In this document: positions 1 to 9,734 of the stretch, piece by piece
Layout: the number at the start of each line of letters is the position of its first letter
How positions within the stretch are numbered: the first letter of the stretch is position 1
From: DSWT01 sp035420085
GTDB lineage: Bacteria; Chloroflexota; Anaerolineae; B4-G1; SLSP01
Direction of reading: 5' to 3'
Length of the DNA: 64,000 bases
Assembly: GCA_035420085.1 (NCBI GenBank)
Contig: DAOLUH010000003.1
Coordinates: forward strand, 1 to 64,000
The notes under the pieces: model-generated
Seen by the model: only the letters and a program-made list of their open reading frames with translations
Databases searched by the model: none
What the model was told of the DNA's origin: nothing
Program-made: the position numbers and the translations under genes

Positions 1-3000
1 TCAGCTCGACTTTGGCAAAGGCAAAGCCCACGACAATCGAGATGATCAGCAGCGAAGCGCCGATAATCGCCACACCAACCGCCGCCGCGAACTTTTTGCC
101 GCTGTTGAAGGTGTCGGCGAGGGTATCGAACAGGCTGTTCAACTTCTCGGTCAGCATGTTTTTGAGACCGCGTCCGATGAGCCAGAAAACGTCCTTCGGG
201 CCGGTGATCCCGGCTGCGGTGAACCTGCCTCCCAGCCCCACGTACCCCATCTCGATCTTGAAAGCGCGATAAACCGCATCTGCGACCATCTCGGTGACGG
301 TCACGATGCCTTTTCCTCCGCCGACCGTCCCGCCATACGCCGAGTGGGTCATCAGGTAGGAGATCGTCATCGCCAGCGAGCCGTCGCCCTGGAGCGGGTT
401 GTACGGATAGAGCGGGGTATTGCCCACCGCCGCCAGGCTCGTCCGCCCCTGGTTGAGCGCCAGATAGTACGAGCGGGCGACCGCAATCTGCCCGTCGCGG
501 ATGTCCTCCGCTATGTCGGAAGGGGTATCCGCCAACAGCGGCAGGGCCGCCTTCAACCGCGCGCCGAACAGGTCCCAGTATTCGACCAGCGGGAAGGAAT
601 TCCACGCGCCGTTGCGATAGCGGTATGGCGCCCAGTTCATCGCGGCGATGGTGTTAAGCTGTTCGCCGCTCAAGTTAAAGGTCACACTATTGTCAACGAT
701 GGTGCGCGTGGCCTGCGTATCCAGGTTGGCCCCGCGAAAGTATTCCTCGCGGGCAAATAACAGGCTTGGCGTGGCGTCGGTATAGGCGGCGAAGTTGGTG
801 TTGAGGATGCGCAGCGTGTCGGTCATCATCACGAAGGCGACGTGATCCTGCGTGGGATACGTCACCGTCTCCACTTGCAACGTGGCGGTGGTCGGAATCC
901 CCCAGCGCAACGTCTCGGTGACGGTGGAGGGCAGCGGCGCGTCGAAGCGGCGGCTGATCGTGTCGTCGGCGACGGTGACGCCATCGTAGGTCGTCGCCAC
1001 GCCCAGGTCGCGGATGTCGTTGTCGTTCGCGTCGCGGCCCGACAGGAAGACTTCTTCCAGGCCCAGCGAGAGCGGCCACAGCCAGTTATCCATCTGGCGC
1101 TCCTCCGGCGTCGCTTTGGCGGCGGGATCTTCCCACACAATCGCCATATCGAAGCCGTGATCCTCGCGCACCGACAAGCCGGTGAGATACCAGTCATCGC
1201 TGTACATGTGGACGACCTGGGAGACGTTCAGTTCCCAGCTCTCACGATAGTTGCACCACACGTCGGCGTCTTGCGTGCTGACGCTGGCGGGCATCTGCTT
1301 GCACATATCCGACAGCGTCTGCACCATCCACACAAGACTCACCTTTTGCGCGGCGCTGCCCAGGCTGCCATTGTTGGGGAAGTAGGGCATCCGCGCGGCG
1401 AAGGCGACGCGCCCCCCGCCAGAGGCGTCGGGGACCACATTGACCGGCACATACAGCAATACATTGGATTCGCCTTTGTCGCGCGCGGTGACACCGTAAG
1501 CCTCCAGCGGGACCGGGTCTACCATGCGGTCGGTCAGCCCGCCGGTCGTCAGGTCAGGGATGGGCGCGCAGGCCGGCGTGTGACCGGCCCCGGACATAAT
1601 GACAAAATGCTCGCCATCGGCCACATCCGTCAGGCGGACATTGTTCAGCGTCCACGTGTAAGGGTTCGGCGGATTCGTGACCGTCACTTCACCCACCTTG
1701 TCCCCCGGACTGCCGCACGTACCCGCATACACCCCCATCCACGCGAAGGAACTGCCGGGGGCGAGCCGCGCCTCCACCACCGTCGCGGAAGCGGTAGCGC
1801 CCTTCTTGAAATCCAGCGTGGCCGATAGCCAGGTGGTGAAGACCGGCGGCGTCGTGCTGACCGGCCAGGAAGTATCCACGCCCTGAAGCTGCACACGGGT
1901 CTGCATCGCGGTCGTGTAGGGGAGCGGCAGATTCGCGCCGCTCAGCTCGACTTCGAGCATCGGCACCAGGCGCACGTCGCCGTTTTGCGCGCGCGAGTCG
2001 GCGGCGCGCTCGCTCGGCGACATCGTATCGGCGAACGTGGCGTCGTTGCCCGTCCGCCGTTGAATCTGCCCTTGCTCGTCGCCGCTCGGCCAATCGAGAA
2101 CGTTCATCACATACGTCAGGTGTTTGGGATCAACGGGGCGCAGCTGGAAATCCGCCACCACAGGATAATAGGTTGTCCCCGATTTAACTGCGAAATTGCT
2201 CGCCTTCCACTGGAAGGGATTGGCGCGGCTGAACGGCGCGGCCTGCCCCACCACCGAGAATGGCGAAAGGTCTACCTGATCCGGCACGTCATCGCCGTCG
2301 CTGTCGGCGTCGAACAGGTCGGGGACGCCATCGCCGTCGGTGTCGCGGCAAGCTGTGTCCACGCCCGGCGTCACGCCGTTGACCGTGCGGCGTTCGGGAC
2401 ATTCGATGTTGTCCGCCAGCCCGTCCTTATCCGAGTCCGCCTTGTTGGGATTGCTGTACCACCGCTTGCCCTGATAGACAAAGCCGACGACTTCCAGGTT
2501 GTCGCCGATGCCGTCGCCGTCGCTGTCGAAATCGGTGGGGGACGTGCCCAGGCGCAGCACTTCCCAACCGTCCCATAGCCCGTCATTGTCGCTGTCTTGT
2601 TTAGCCGGGTCAGTCCCAATCACGCTTTCCTGGCAATCGGTCAACAAGTCCTGATCCGTGTCATTCGCCTTCTGCTCGTCCGTGCATTGGCTGTAGGGAT
2701 CATCTTCCGCGCTGACCTGGCTTAATGTAGCATGGGGGAGGAGCGGCGTGGGGGGCGCGACGACCGGCTGCGCAATATTTTGCAGCGGATCCTGGTTCGG
2801 ATCCCACTTCGGGTCCGCTTGCTCAGCCTGCGCTTCAGCGAAACGGGTCTGCTCCGCCTGTTCCTGCTCCATCGCCGCCTGCTTGGCCGCCTGTTCATCC
2901 ATAAACGCCGCCGCCTGGAGACTGTTGAGCAGCGGCGTGACAATCATGGAGGCAATCACCGTCAGCACAATGGCGCCGTAGACCACCCGCGAGTGGCTTT

Positions 3001-3931
3001 GCGTGATGAGCACAAGCAGCAAGCCGATCATCCCAAGCAGCAGGCCGCTTTGCATCCCGGCGGTCTGCCAATCGCTCGCCGTGCGCGGCAGTCCCAGAGA
3101 AGACGCGAGCGCCTTGGCCGGCCCGGGCGCCTGGGCCACGGCGAAATTGGCGAAATCGGTGGTCAGCTCGGCCTCGATTTGCTCGCCGTTGGCCTGGCGG
3201 GGGTACAAGATATGGAGCGACAGGCGCAGCGGCAAGCCGTCTGCCCCAACCCACACTGCGCCCTCGCCCGTCGCGTTGTGGTACACGTTGGAGACATCGA
3301 GCGTGATGCCGGCCGGCAGCCCGCCCTTGCGCAGCAATTCCTGTTCCAGTTGATCGCGGACGTGCCGCGCCAGACTTGGCCCATCAAGCGTGAAGGCGTA
3401 TTGGGTCGCGTAGACAGCATAAGGCGAATCCGGCAAGCTGACGGATGGCCCCACCTCGACCACGTCTTTGACGCCGGCCAGATACGCCATCAAGTCATTG
3501 CCGGGCGCAAACGCGCCAGCGAAGTCGGGCATCTCCTGCCACTCGCCGCCGCTCGCGCGGCCATACGTCTTATCGCCGTCCAGTCGGATCTCGACCGCGT
3601 CCTGGCCGTTCAGCGCGTTGCCGCCCTCGTTCCACAAGGTCATCAGGAATTGGCGTTGGGCCGTATCCGTCTGCCCTTCGATGTAGACGCTCTCCGCGCG
3701 GCTGCTCCGGCCCACGTTCGCCAGCGTCGGCGCGGGATAGGTCGTCTGCACAATCTCCGTGCGGAAGTGATAGGCCCCGGCTTGCGCGGCGCGCTGCCAC
3801 GCCGCCTGCACCGCCTGCATCGGGTCGGATTGATCGGCAGCGTTGGCTACAGAAAGGCCACCCGTCACCAGGGTCAGTAAGACGCCAACGATAATGAAGA
3901 TACGGCTTAAGGGATAACGCGAGCGCTTCAT
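1..3931 (-). CDS. Large secreted/membrane protein with thrombospondin type 3 repeats (3' end outside window)
   Basis: The frame opened by the ATG at 3931 (GGGAGG upstream) stays open to the left edge, giving at least 1,310 codons. It starts with a signal peptide (MKRSRYPLSRIFIIVGVLLT and a following alanine-rich cleavage region). Residues about 30-280 resemble a lipoprotein-carrier-like domain. Two hydrophobic segments follow at about 287-340. An acidic run at about 415-550 holds repeated calcium-binding motifs of the type DSDNDGLWD, DSDGDGIGD and DTDGDGVPD, which is the TSP3 signature. The next ~750 residues are an extracellular-looking region without a recognised fold, and a further membrane segment begins near residue 1,280. 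It is probably a surface or adhesion protein, but the function is not established. The gene seems monocistronic. Confidence 0.8.
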   Translation of the reverse strand, partial: MKRSRYPLSRIFIIVGVLLTLVTGGLSVANAADQSDPMQAVQAAWQRAAQAGAYHFRTEIVQTTYPAPTLANVGRSSRAESVYIEGQTDTAQRQFLMTLWNEGGNALNGQDAVEIRLDGDKTYGRASGGEWQEMPDFAGAFAPGNDLMAYLAGVKDVVEVGPSVSLPDSPYAVYATQYAFTLDGPSLARHVRDQLEQELLRKGGLPAGITLDVSNVYHNATGEGAVWVGADGLPLRLSLHILYPRQANGEQIEAELTTDFANFAVAQAPGPAKALASSLGLPRTASDWQTAGMQSGLLLGMIGLLLVLITQSHSRVVYGAIVLTVIASMIVTPLLNSLQAAAFMDEQAAKQAAMEQEQAEQTRFAEAQAEQADPKWDPNQDPLQNIAQPVVAPPTPLLPHATLSQVSAEDDPYSQCTDEQKANDTDQDLLTDCQESVIGTDPAKQDSDNDGLWDGWEVLRLGTSPTDFDSDGDGIGDNLEVVGFVYQGKRWYSNPNKADSDKDGLADNIECPERRTVNGVTPGVDTACRDTDGDGVPDLFDADSDGDDVPDQVDLSPFSVVGQAAPFSRANPFQWKASNFAVKSGTTYYPVVADFQLRPVDPKHLTYVMNVLDWPSGDEQGQIQRRTGNDATFADTMSPSERAADSRAQNGDVRLVPMLEVELSGANLPLPYTTAMQTRVQLQGVDTSWPVSTTPPVFTTWLSATLDFKKGATASATVVEARLAPGSSFAWMGVYAGTCGSPGDKVGEVTVTNPPNPYTWTLNNVRLTDVADGEHFVIMSGAGHTPACAPIPDLTTGGLTDRMVDPVPLEAYGVTARDKGESNVLLYVPVNVVPDASGGGRVAFAARMPYFPNNGSLGSAAQKVSLVWMVQTLSDMCKQMPASVSTQDADVWCNYRESWELNVSQVVHMYSDDWYLTGLSVREDHGFDMAIVWEDPAAKATPEERQMDNWLWPLSLGLEEVFLSGRDANDNDIRDLGVATTYDGVTVADDTISRRFDAPLPSTVTETLRWGIPTTATLQVETVTYPTQDHVAFVMMTDTLRILNTNFAAYTDATPSLLFAREEYFRGANLDTQATRTIVDNSVTFNLSGEQLNTIAAMNWAPYRYRNGAWNSFPLVEYWDLFGARLKAALPLLADTPSDIAEDIRDGQIAVARSYYLALNQGRTSLAAVGNTPLYPYNPLQGDGSLAMTISYLMTHSAYGGTVGGGKGIVTVTEMVADAVYRAFKIEMGYVGLGGRFTAAGITGPKDVFWLIGRGLKNMLTEKLNSLFDTLADTFNSGKKFAAAVGVAIIGASLLIISIVVGFAFAKVEL

Positions 3932-4404
3932 AAGTTTTTCCTCCCACAAATAGTCCAAAGGTTCGGATTTCCCGATTACTGTCAGCAGATTTAGCGGATT
4001 AAGCAGATTTTTGACCGGTTTGCAGCATATAATCTGCTAAATCTGCTTAATCTCTCTTGGTTCGCTTATTTTCCAGTGAGTTTCCGAAATTCAGTCTCGT
4101 AATCAAAACTTATAGCACAGACAAGCATAGATTGTCTACAAAAATGTACAAATGAACTCAGAACAAGCTTGAAGCACCCATTTTTGTGCTAATTTCTCAA
4201 ACTCAAAAGCGAGCTTTCATACAAATGAGTTTCAATACAAAAGATAAGCTATTATATATGCATATATGTAGTTTTTAGATGCAAAATTCAAATTTGTGTG
4301 CATATATGAAGCGCAGAAAACCGTTTCGACAATTCCAAAAACCGTTTAAAAAATGAGCGAACCAAGAGTAATCTGCTGATGAGAATAACAATTTCAGCGT
4401 GCGG
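3932..4404. other. AT-rich non-coding spacer with inverted ends
   Basis: I see no credible gene here. Base composition is far more AT-rich than the flanks. Near 3985-4046 there is a hairpin built from repeated 'aatctgct' words. A 19-bp inverted repeat with one mismatch (4054-4072 and 4350-4368, core CTCTTGGTTCGCT) encloses about 280 bp with several ATATATGCAT-like words. The layout resembles a small non-autonomous element, or the promoter region of the flanking divergent genes. No target-site duplication was identified. Confidence 0.5.
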
Positions 4405-4620
4405 TTAGTATAACCATTCCTCGAATTGGAAATCAAGGTCGGCCGGCGGCGCGGGGGCTGCGCCGGTCTCCAAAAACTCCAGGAGCGTCGCCAGGCTAGG
4501 GAACGCCTGCCGCTCGTTGGTCTGGCAATCTTCCAGCGCAGCGACCGTGGTTGGCTGATCACCGCGCTCCACCTGCCAGACGCGCAAAATGTAGGATTTA
4601 TAGCGAGATTCCGGTTGCAT
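4405..4620 (-). CDS. Small conserved-type hypothetical protein next to BTAD regulator
   Basis: This is a 71-residue protein. It begins MQPESRYKSYILRVWQVE and ends with an acidic aromatic tail (FEEWLY). Short proteins with a YKSYILRVW-like start, a mid part of the form 'LEDxxTNERxAF' and an alanine/proline tail are common beside BTAD regulators in Chloroflexota; this rests on memory, not a search. The start is uncertain: an ATG nine bases upstream (4629) is possible, and neither has an ideal ribosome site. It is transcribed divergently from the regulator at 4756. Function unknown. Confidence 0.55.
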   Translation of the reverse strand: MQPESRYKSYILRVWQVERGDQPTTVAALEDCQTNERQAFPSLATLLEFLETGAAPAPPADLDFQFEEWLY

Positions 4621-4755
4621 ACCCCTCATGATACAAAACAAACGTGCGTCAAACGTGCGTTTGGGCATCTCCTGCATCTGATTTATAATGAATTTAGAGT
4701 CAGAGAGTATCCTACAGGAATTGCACGGCAAAAGGTTTTCAAAGGAAGTGCCATT

Positions 4756-7700
4756 CTGGATAAATTAGCGATTTATTTCTTGGGCGATGTGCAGTTCCGT
4801 ATCAATGACGGACCGCCATTGCCCCTGGAAGCGGGAAAAGCCAGCGCGCTGTTGGCGTATCTCGCCGTGGAAGCCGCGCGTCCACATGCCCGCCAAACGC
4901 TGGCCGAGCTGCTCTGGCCGGAACGCCGGGATGCCGACGCATTGGGCGCGCTGCGCTTCGCCCTGTCGAACTTGCGCGCGCTGCTGCACGACCGAGAAGC
5001 GATGCAGCCTTTCCTGCTGGTTGACCGTTCCACCGTGCAACTGAACCCGCAGGCGGCAGTCTGGGTGGATGTGACGATGTTCCGGCAACAGGCGACGACG
5101 TGCGAGGCCGCCGCGCGCGACGATGCCGTTCCGCCGCTGGAAACGCTGCGCGCGGCGCTCGCGCTGTACCGGGGACCTTTTCTGCACGGCTTCAATCTGG
5201 GCGACAGCCTGGAGTTCGAGAGTTGGGCGCTGCGCACGCGCGAACAGCTTGAGCGCCAACACTTGCGCCTGTTGCGTTTGCTGGGGTCCGCCCAGGAAGC
5301 GGCCGGCGACTATACCCAGGCCGTAGAAACGTATCGCGCTATGCTCGCCGCTCAACCCTGGGACGAGGACATTCATTGCTGCGTGATGCGCGCGCTGGCC
5401 GCCAACGGCGAGCACGGCGCGGCCCTGGCGCAATACGCCGCCTGCCGCCGCGCGCTGAGCGAACTGGGGATAGAACCGGGGCGGCTGACCAACGAGTTGT
5501 ACCAGCGCCTCCGGCAAGAGAGCGGGGCCGTGGATGAGCCACCCGCCGCGCCCTTCGTGGCCCGCGAGCGCGAGTTGGAACGGTTAGCGACCGCCCTGGA
5601 GCGGATGCTGGCCGGGCAAGGACAGGTGGCCGTGCTCACCGGCGAGGCCGGCAGCGGCAAAACCACACTGCTGAACGTCTTTGCGCGCCAGGCGTTGGCG
5701 CGCCATCCCGCGCTCCTGGTGGTGGGCGGGCGCTGCGACGCTTACGCGGGCGTGGGACAACCCTACCAACCGTTCGTGGAGAGCGTGCAAATGCTGGCCG
5801 GCGAAGGAGAAACCGGCGCCGGGGCAGCGCCATCCTCCCCAGAAGATCAGGCGCGGCTGCGAACGGCGACGCCCCACATCGCCCAGGCGTTGGTCGAGAC
5901 CGCGCCCGCATTGTTGGCGCGCTTCATCAACTACGCGGCGCTCACCCAACGCGCGCAGCAGAGCGCGGCGGACTTTCCGGCCTCGCTCCACACCGCCATA
6001 CTGCAACACAGCGCGGCGGCGGAGTCTCCGGCGGGACTGGATACCGGGCAGTTGTTTGAGGAAGTGACGCGCCTGTTCATCACGCTGGCCCGCCAACACC
6101 CGTTGGTCGTGTTATTGGACGACCTCCAGTGGATAGACGCCGGCAGCGCGGCGCTGTTGTTTCACCTGGCGCGCCGCTTGACCCACAGTCGCGTCCTGCT
6201 CGTAGCGGCCTACCGGCCCGGCGAAGTCCACAACCACGCCGGAGCCGAGCCGCACCCGCTCCTCGGTATCGTCGCCGAACTGCAACGCTACGGCGGCGAC
6301 ATCCGCGTAGACCTGGATCAGGTGGATGAGCAGGCGTTTGTCGCCGCCTTTCTGGCCCAAGACCCCCTGCTGCAACCCAATCGCCTGGACGCTGCATTTC
6401 GTTCCGCCCTGGCGCAGCGCACCGGTGGCAACCCGCTGTTCACCATCGAGCTGCTCCGCAGCCTGCAAGCTCACCGCGAGATTCAGCGCGCCGCCGACGG
6501 CAGTTGGGAGAGCAGTCCCACCCTCAATTGGGCGCACATGCCAGAACGGGTAGAGGCCGCCATCGCCGGGCGCATCGCGCGCCTGCCCGCTCAATGGCGC
6601 GATTGGCTCACCACTGCCAGCGTCGAAGGCGAAAGCTTCACCGCCGAGGTGGTGGCGCGCGCGCACGGCATAGACAGCGCCGCGCTGTTGCGCGATTTGA
6701 GCGGGCCGTTGGGTATGGGGCGTGGCGCGCGGCGGCTGGTGCAAGGCGAAGGCGCGCGCGAGGTGGGGAAAGGCGACCAGGTGCGGCGGCTGTCGCGCTA
6801 CCGTTTCCGGCACATCCTGTTTCAGGTCTACCTGTACCAACAGTTGGACCCGGTGGAACGCGCGCAGCGACACGCGGCGGTGGGGAAGGCCCTGGAGGAC
6901 CTGTACGGTGCGTTGCCGGAAGAGCGCGCCCGCCGCGCCGCCGAGTTGGCCCGGCATTTCGAGATCGGCGGCTTGGCGGAAAAAGCGGCGGCCTATCACC
7001 TGGAAGCCGGACGGCAAGCCATTTACCTGGCTGCGCCGCCGGCGGCCGTCGCCCATTACCGGCGTGGGCTGGCGCTGCTGGCCGATGTCCCGCGTTCCCC
7101 TGCCCGCGACCGGCTGGAAATCCATCTCCACCTGGCTTTGGGCGCGCCCTTCCTGTCGGTCAACGGGTGGGGCGGAGCGGAGCGCCAGGCCGCGATTCAG
7201 CAGGCGTTAGCGTTGTTGGAAGAAGCGGGGTTGATGCGGCCCAAACAGCCGTCCGAGACCTCACTGCCAGAAACCGGCGGGGATGACGTGTTGGCGGCGC
7301 TCTACGAACAGGCCGATTGGCTACTCAGCCAGGGGGAATTCCTGTCGGCGGCGCAGCTTGGCGAACACATCCTGGCGTTGGCGGACGAGCCGGTGAGTCT
7401 GGCGCGCGTCCTGGCCTACCGCATCCTGGGCTACAGTCGCATGTTCCAGGGAGACTTTCCCGGCGCGCGGCAACACCTGGAAAACGCGCTGGCGGCGTAC
7501 CACGCCCTGGGACGGCCAGACACCTTGCCGTGGATTGGCGGCGACCTGGAGTTGGTTTGTCGCACCGCGCTTGGGTTCACGCTGGCGGTATACGGTTACC
7601 TCGACCAGGCCTGGGCGCACATCTCTCAGGCGCTGGCGCGCGCGCGGCGCATCAAGCACAAGTCTACGTTGGGCAGTACGCTGATTCTCGCCTGCGAGGT

Positions 7701-8325
7701 AGCCGTCTTGCGCGGGGATATGGACGCCTTGCGCGCCCTGGCCGGTGAATTGCTGCGCGTGGGGGAAACCGAGGGCTTGCAGTTTTTCCTGGCGCACGGC
7801 TGGGCCGCCGCAGGCTACGCCCAGGCCACCCAAACCCGGCCCGGCACGCCACAGGCCGCAGCTAATCTGGACCTGATCCGGCGCGGGATGCGGCTGTGGG
7901 AATCCACCGCCACCCACACCGGGCGCGGCATGTGGATTGTGCGCCTGGCGGACGCCTGCTTGCAGGCCGGGGATAGCGCGGCGGGCCTGACGATCACCTC
8001 CGCCATCCTGGAGAAGCCAGACCAACCGGGGATCACGATTGGGCTGGCGCAGATTTACCGGCTGCACGGCGAACTGCTGCTCCAGCAGAAGATGCCAGAC
8101 CGCCGCGCCGCCGAGATTTGTTTCACACAGGCGCTAGAGATCGCCCGCCGGCAAGAAGCGCACACTCTGGAACTGCGCGCCGCCCTCAGCCTGGCGAAAC
8201 TGTGGCAATCCGCGCAGCCTGCAGCCGCCCGGCGCTTGCTCGAAGAGACCTGCGCCTGGTTCACCGAAGGGTGGGAGACCCACGATTGGCAGGAAGCGCA
8301 GGCGTTGCTGCGCAACGGTCTCTAG
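4756..8325 (+). CDS. BTAD-domain transcriptional regulator with AAA ATPase and TPR region
   Basis: About 1,190 residues. The N-terminus (LAIYFLGDVQFRI) is the winged-helix-like domain of SARP/AfsR-type regulators. A bacterial transcriptional activation domain (BTAD) follows to about residue 250. An AAA/STAND ATPase comes next, with Walker A GEAGSGKTT near residue 296 and Walker B LVVLLDDLQWID near 450. The C-terminal half is alpha-helical TPR-like. No ATG, GTG or TTG fits the start of homology. A CTG at 4756, seven bases after GGAAG, is the best candidate; the longer open frame runs through the opposite-strand small gene. It probably senses a signal through the ATPase/TPR part and controls nearby genes. 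Targets are unknown. Confidence 0.85.
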   Translation: MDKLAIYFLGDVQFRINDGPPLPLEAGKASALLAYLAVEAARPHARQTLAELLWPERRDADALGALRFALSNLRALLHDREAMQPFLLVDRSTVQLNPQAAVWVDVTMFRQQATTCEAAARDDAVPPLETLRAALALYRGPFLHGFNLGDSLEFESWALRTREQLERQHLRLLRLLGSAQEAAGDYTQAVETYRAMLAAQPWDEDIHCCVMRALAANGEHGAALAQYAACRRALSELGIEPGRLTNELYQRLRQESGAVDEPPAAPFVARERELERLATALERMLAGQGQVAVLTGEAGSGKTTLLNVFARQALARHPALLVVGGRCDAYAGVGQPYQPFVESVQMLAGEGETGAGAAPSSPEDQARLRTATPHIAQALVETAPALLARFINYAALTQRAQQSAADFPASLHTAILQHSAAAESPAGLDTGQLFEEVTRLFITLARQHPLVVLLDDLQWIDAGSAALLFHLARRLTHSRVLLVAAYRPGEVHNHAGAEPHPLLGIVAELQRYGGDIRVDLDQVDEQAFVAAFLAQDPLLQPNRLDAAFRSALAQRTGGNPLFTIELLRSLQAHREIQRAADGSWESSPTLNWAHMPERVEAAIAGRIARLPAQWRDWLTTASVEGESFTAEVVARAHGIDSAALLRDLSGPLGMGRGARRLVQGEGAREVGKGDQVRRLSRYRFRHILFQVYLYQQLDPVERAQRHAAVGKALEDLYGALPEERARRAAELARHFEIGGLAEKAAAYHLEAGRQAIYLAAPPAAVAHYRRGLALLADVPRSPARDRLEIHLHLALGAPFLSVNGWGGAERQAAIQQALALLEEAGLMRPKQPSETSLPETGGDDVLAALYEQADWLLSQGEFLSAAQLGEHILALADEPVSLARVLAYRILGYSRMFQGDFPGARQHLENALAAYHALGRPDTLPWIGGDLELVCRTALGFTLAVYGYLDQAWAHISQALARARRIKHKSTLGSTLILACEVAVLRGDMDALRALAGELLRVGETEGLQFFLAHGWAAAGYAQATQTRPGTPQAAANLDLIRRGMRLWESTATHTGRGMWIVRLADACLQAGDSAAGLTITSAILEKPDQPGITIGLAQIYRLHGELLLQQKMPDRRAAEICFTQALEIARRQEAHTLELRAALSLAKLWQSAQPAAARRLLEETCAWFTEGWETHDWQEAQALLRNGL

Positions 8326-8393
8326 TCTAAAGTCCGAAACCTATCTGGGTGTACCATACCCACCCGAAATTGCTTGTCATTCAGGAGGAAATC

Positions 8394-9725
8394 ATGCGCA
8401 CGCTGATCAAAAACACAACTGTAGTCACCCTGGACGCCGACGACCGCATCTTGCCAGATGCCGACCTCGCATTGGAGGATCGGCGCATCGTCGCGGTAGG
8501 TCAGGCGCCGCCGGATTTCGTCCCCGACGAGGTCATTGATGGACGCGAGAGGGTCGCCCTGCCCGCGTTCTTCAACGCGCACTGCCACGCGGCGATGACG
8601 TTGGAGCGCGGCTGGGCCGAGGACTTGCCCTTCGAACGCTGGCTCAACGAGAAGATCTGGGTCGCGGAATCGGCGCTTGAAGCCGACGACATCACCTGGG
8701 GGGCCGCCCTCGCCGCCGCCGAGATGATCCGCAGCGGCATCGTGGGCTTCGCCGATCACTACTTCTGGATGGATAAAGTCGCTGCGGTGGTGGCGGAGTG
8801 CGGGATGAAGGCGCTACTCGCGTGGTGCCACTTCGGCATCGGCGACGATAAGGAGGTCGGCAACGTCTCCTTCGAGGAGACCGTCGCCTTCGTCGCAGCG
8901 TGGGATGGCGCGGCTGAGGGGCGCATCCACACGACGATGGGGCCACACTCGCCGTACATGACGCCCACGCCTGTGCTGCGGCGCTTCGTCGCGGAGGCGC
9001 AGCGCATCAGTGTGGGCGCGCACTTCCACCTGAGCGAGTCCGCCGAGCAGGTGCGCACCTCGCTGGAACGCCACGGCCTCACACCGCCAGCCTACGTCGC
9101 CGCACTGGGATTGCTCAATCTGCCGCGCCCGGCCCTGGTCGCGCACTGCAACGCTGCCACGCCGGAAGACCAGACGCTTCTCGCCGCGAAGGGCACTTAC
9201 GTGGCCCACACCCCCAAGACCTACCAGAAGCTCGGCATGGCAATGCCCCCGCTGCCGGAGATGCTCGCGCGTGGGCTGCGCGTGGGCCTCGCCACCGACG
9301 GCCCGGCGTCTAACAGCGATTTCAACATGCTGGAAATCATGCGGCTAACGGGCCTGTACTGGAAGGGCGCGCTGGGCGATCCCGAAGCCATGCCGCGCAC
9401 GCACCTGCTCCGCATGACGGCGCAGACCTCGGCGGCGGCGCTTGGATTCCCGGAGAGCGGCGTCCTCGCGCCGGGCCGGCCCGCCGACCTGCTGCTGCTC
9501 GACACGACCGCCCCGCACTGGATTCCCCGGCACGATCTGGCGGCGGGCATCGTCTACACCGCGCACCCCGGCGACGTGGCCTACGTCTGGTGCGACGGGA
9601 AGCTGCTCTACCGCCAAGGCGAGTTCCTCACCCTGGATATCGAACGCATCCGCTGGGAAGCCGAGCGCCGGGCCTTCCGCATGGTGGGCCAGCCGATGCG
9701 CTCGTTGCGGGCGTATGCGGCGTGA
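8394..9725 (+). CDS. Amidohydrolase, MTA/SAH deaminase-like
   Basis: A 443-residue cytosolic enzyme of the ATZ/TRZ amidohydrolase branch. The start is fixed by AGGAGG at 8383-8388. Metal ligands are visible: the HxH in FNAHCHAAM (H63, H65), a histidine in the VGAHFHLSE segment, another in ALVAHCNAA, and the aspartate in GLATDGPASN. The family hydrolyses amino or chloro groups on purines and triazines. The PWLNEKIW-like region and length fit 5'-methylthioadenosine/S-adenosylhomocysteine deaminases, but the exact substrate cannot be read from the sequence. It starts 68 bases after the regulator and could be in its operon. Confidence 0.85.
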   Translation: MRTLIKNTTVVTLDADDRILPDADLALEDRRIVAVGQAPPDFVPDEVIDGRERVALPAFFNAHCHAAMTLERGWAEDLPFERWLNEKIWVAESALEADDITWGAALAAAEMIRSGIVGFADHYFWMDKVAAVVAECGMKALLAWCHFGIGDDKEVGNVSFEETVAFVAAWDGAAEGRIHTTMGPHSPYMTPTPVLRRFVAEAQRISVGAHFHLSESAEQVRTSLERHGLTPPAYVAALGLLNLPRPALVAHCNAATPEDQTLLAAKGTYVAHTPKTYQKLGMAMPPLPEMLARGLRVGLATDGPASNSDFNMLEIMRLTGLYWKGALGDPEAMPRTHLLRMTAQTSAAALGFPESGVLAPGRPADLLLLDTTAPHWIPRHDLAAGIVYTAHPGDVAYVWCDGKLLYRQGEFLTLDIERIRWEAERRAFRMVGQPMRSLRAYAA

Positions 9726-9734
9726 AAGATAGGT

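Noticed and set aside
12..2578. Several plus-strand open frames across 1-3900
   Set aside because: They are antisense to the long minus-strand TSP3 gene, which has clear protein motifs and a continuous frame; the plus frames are arginine-rich shadows.
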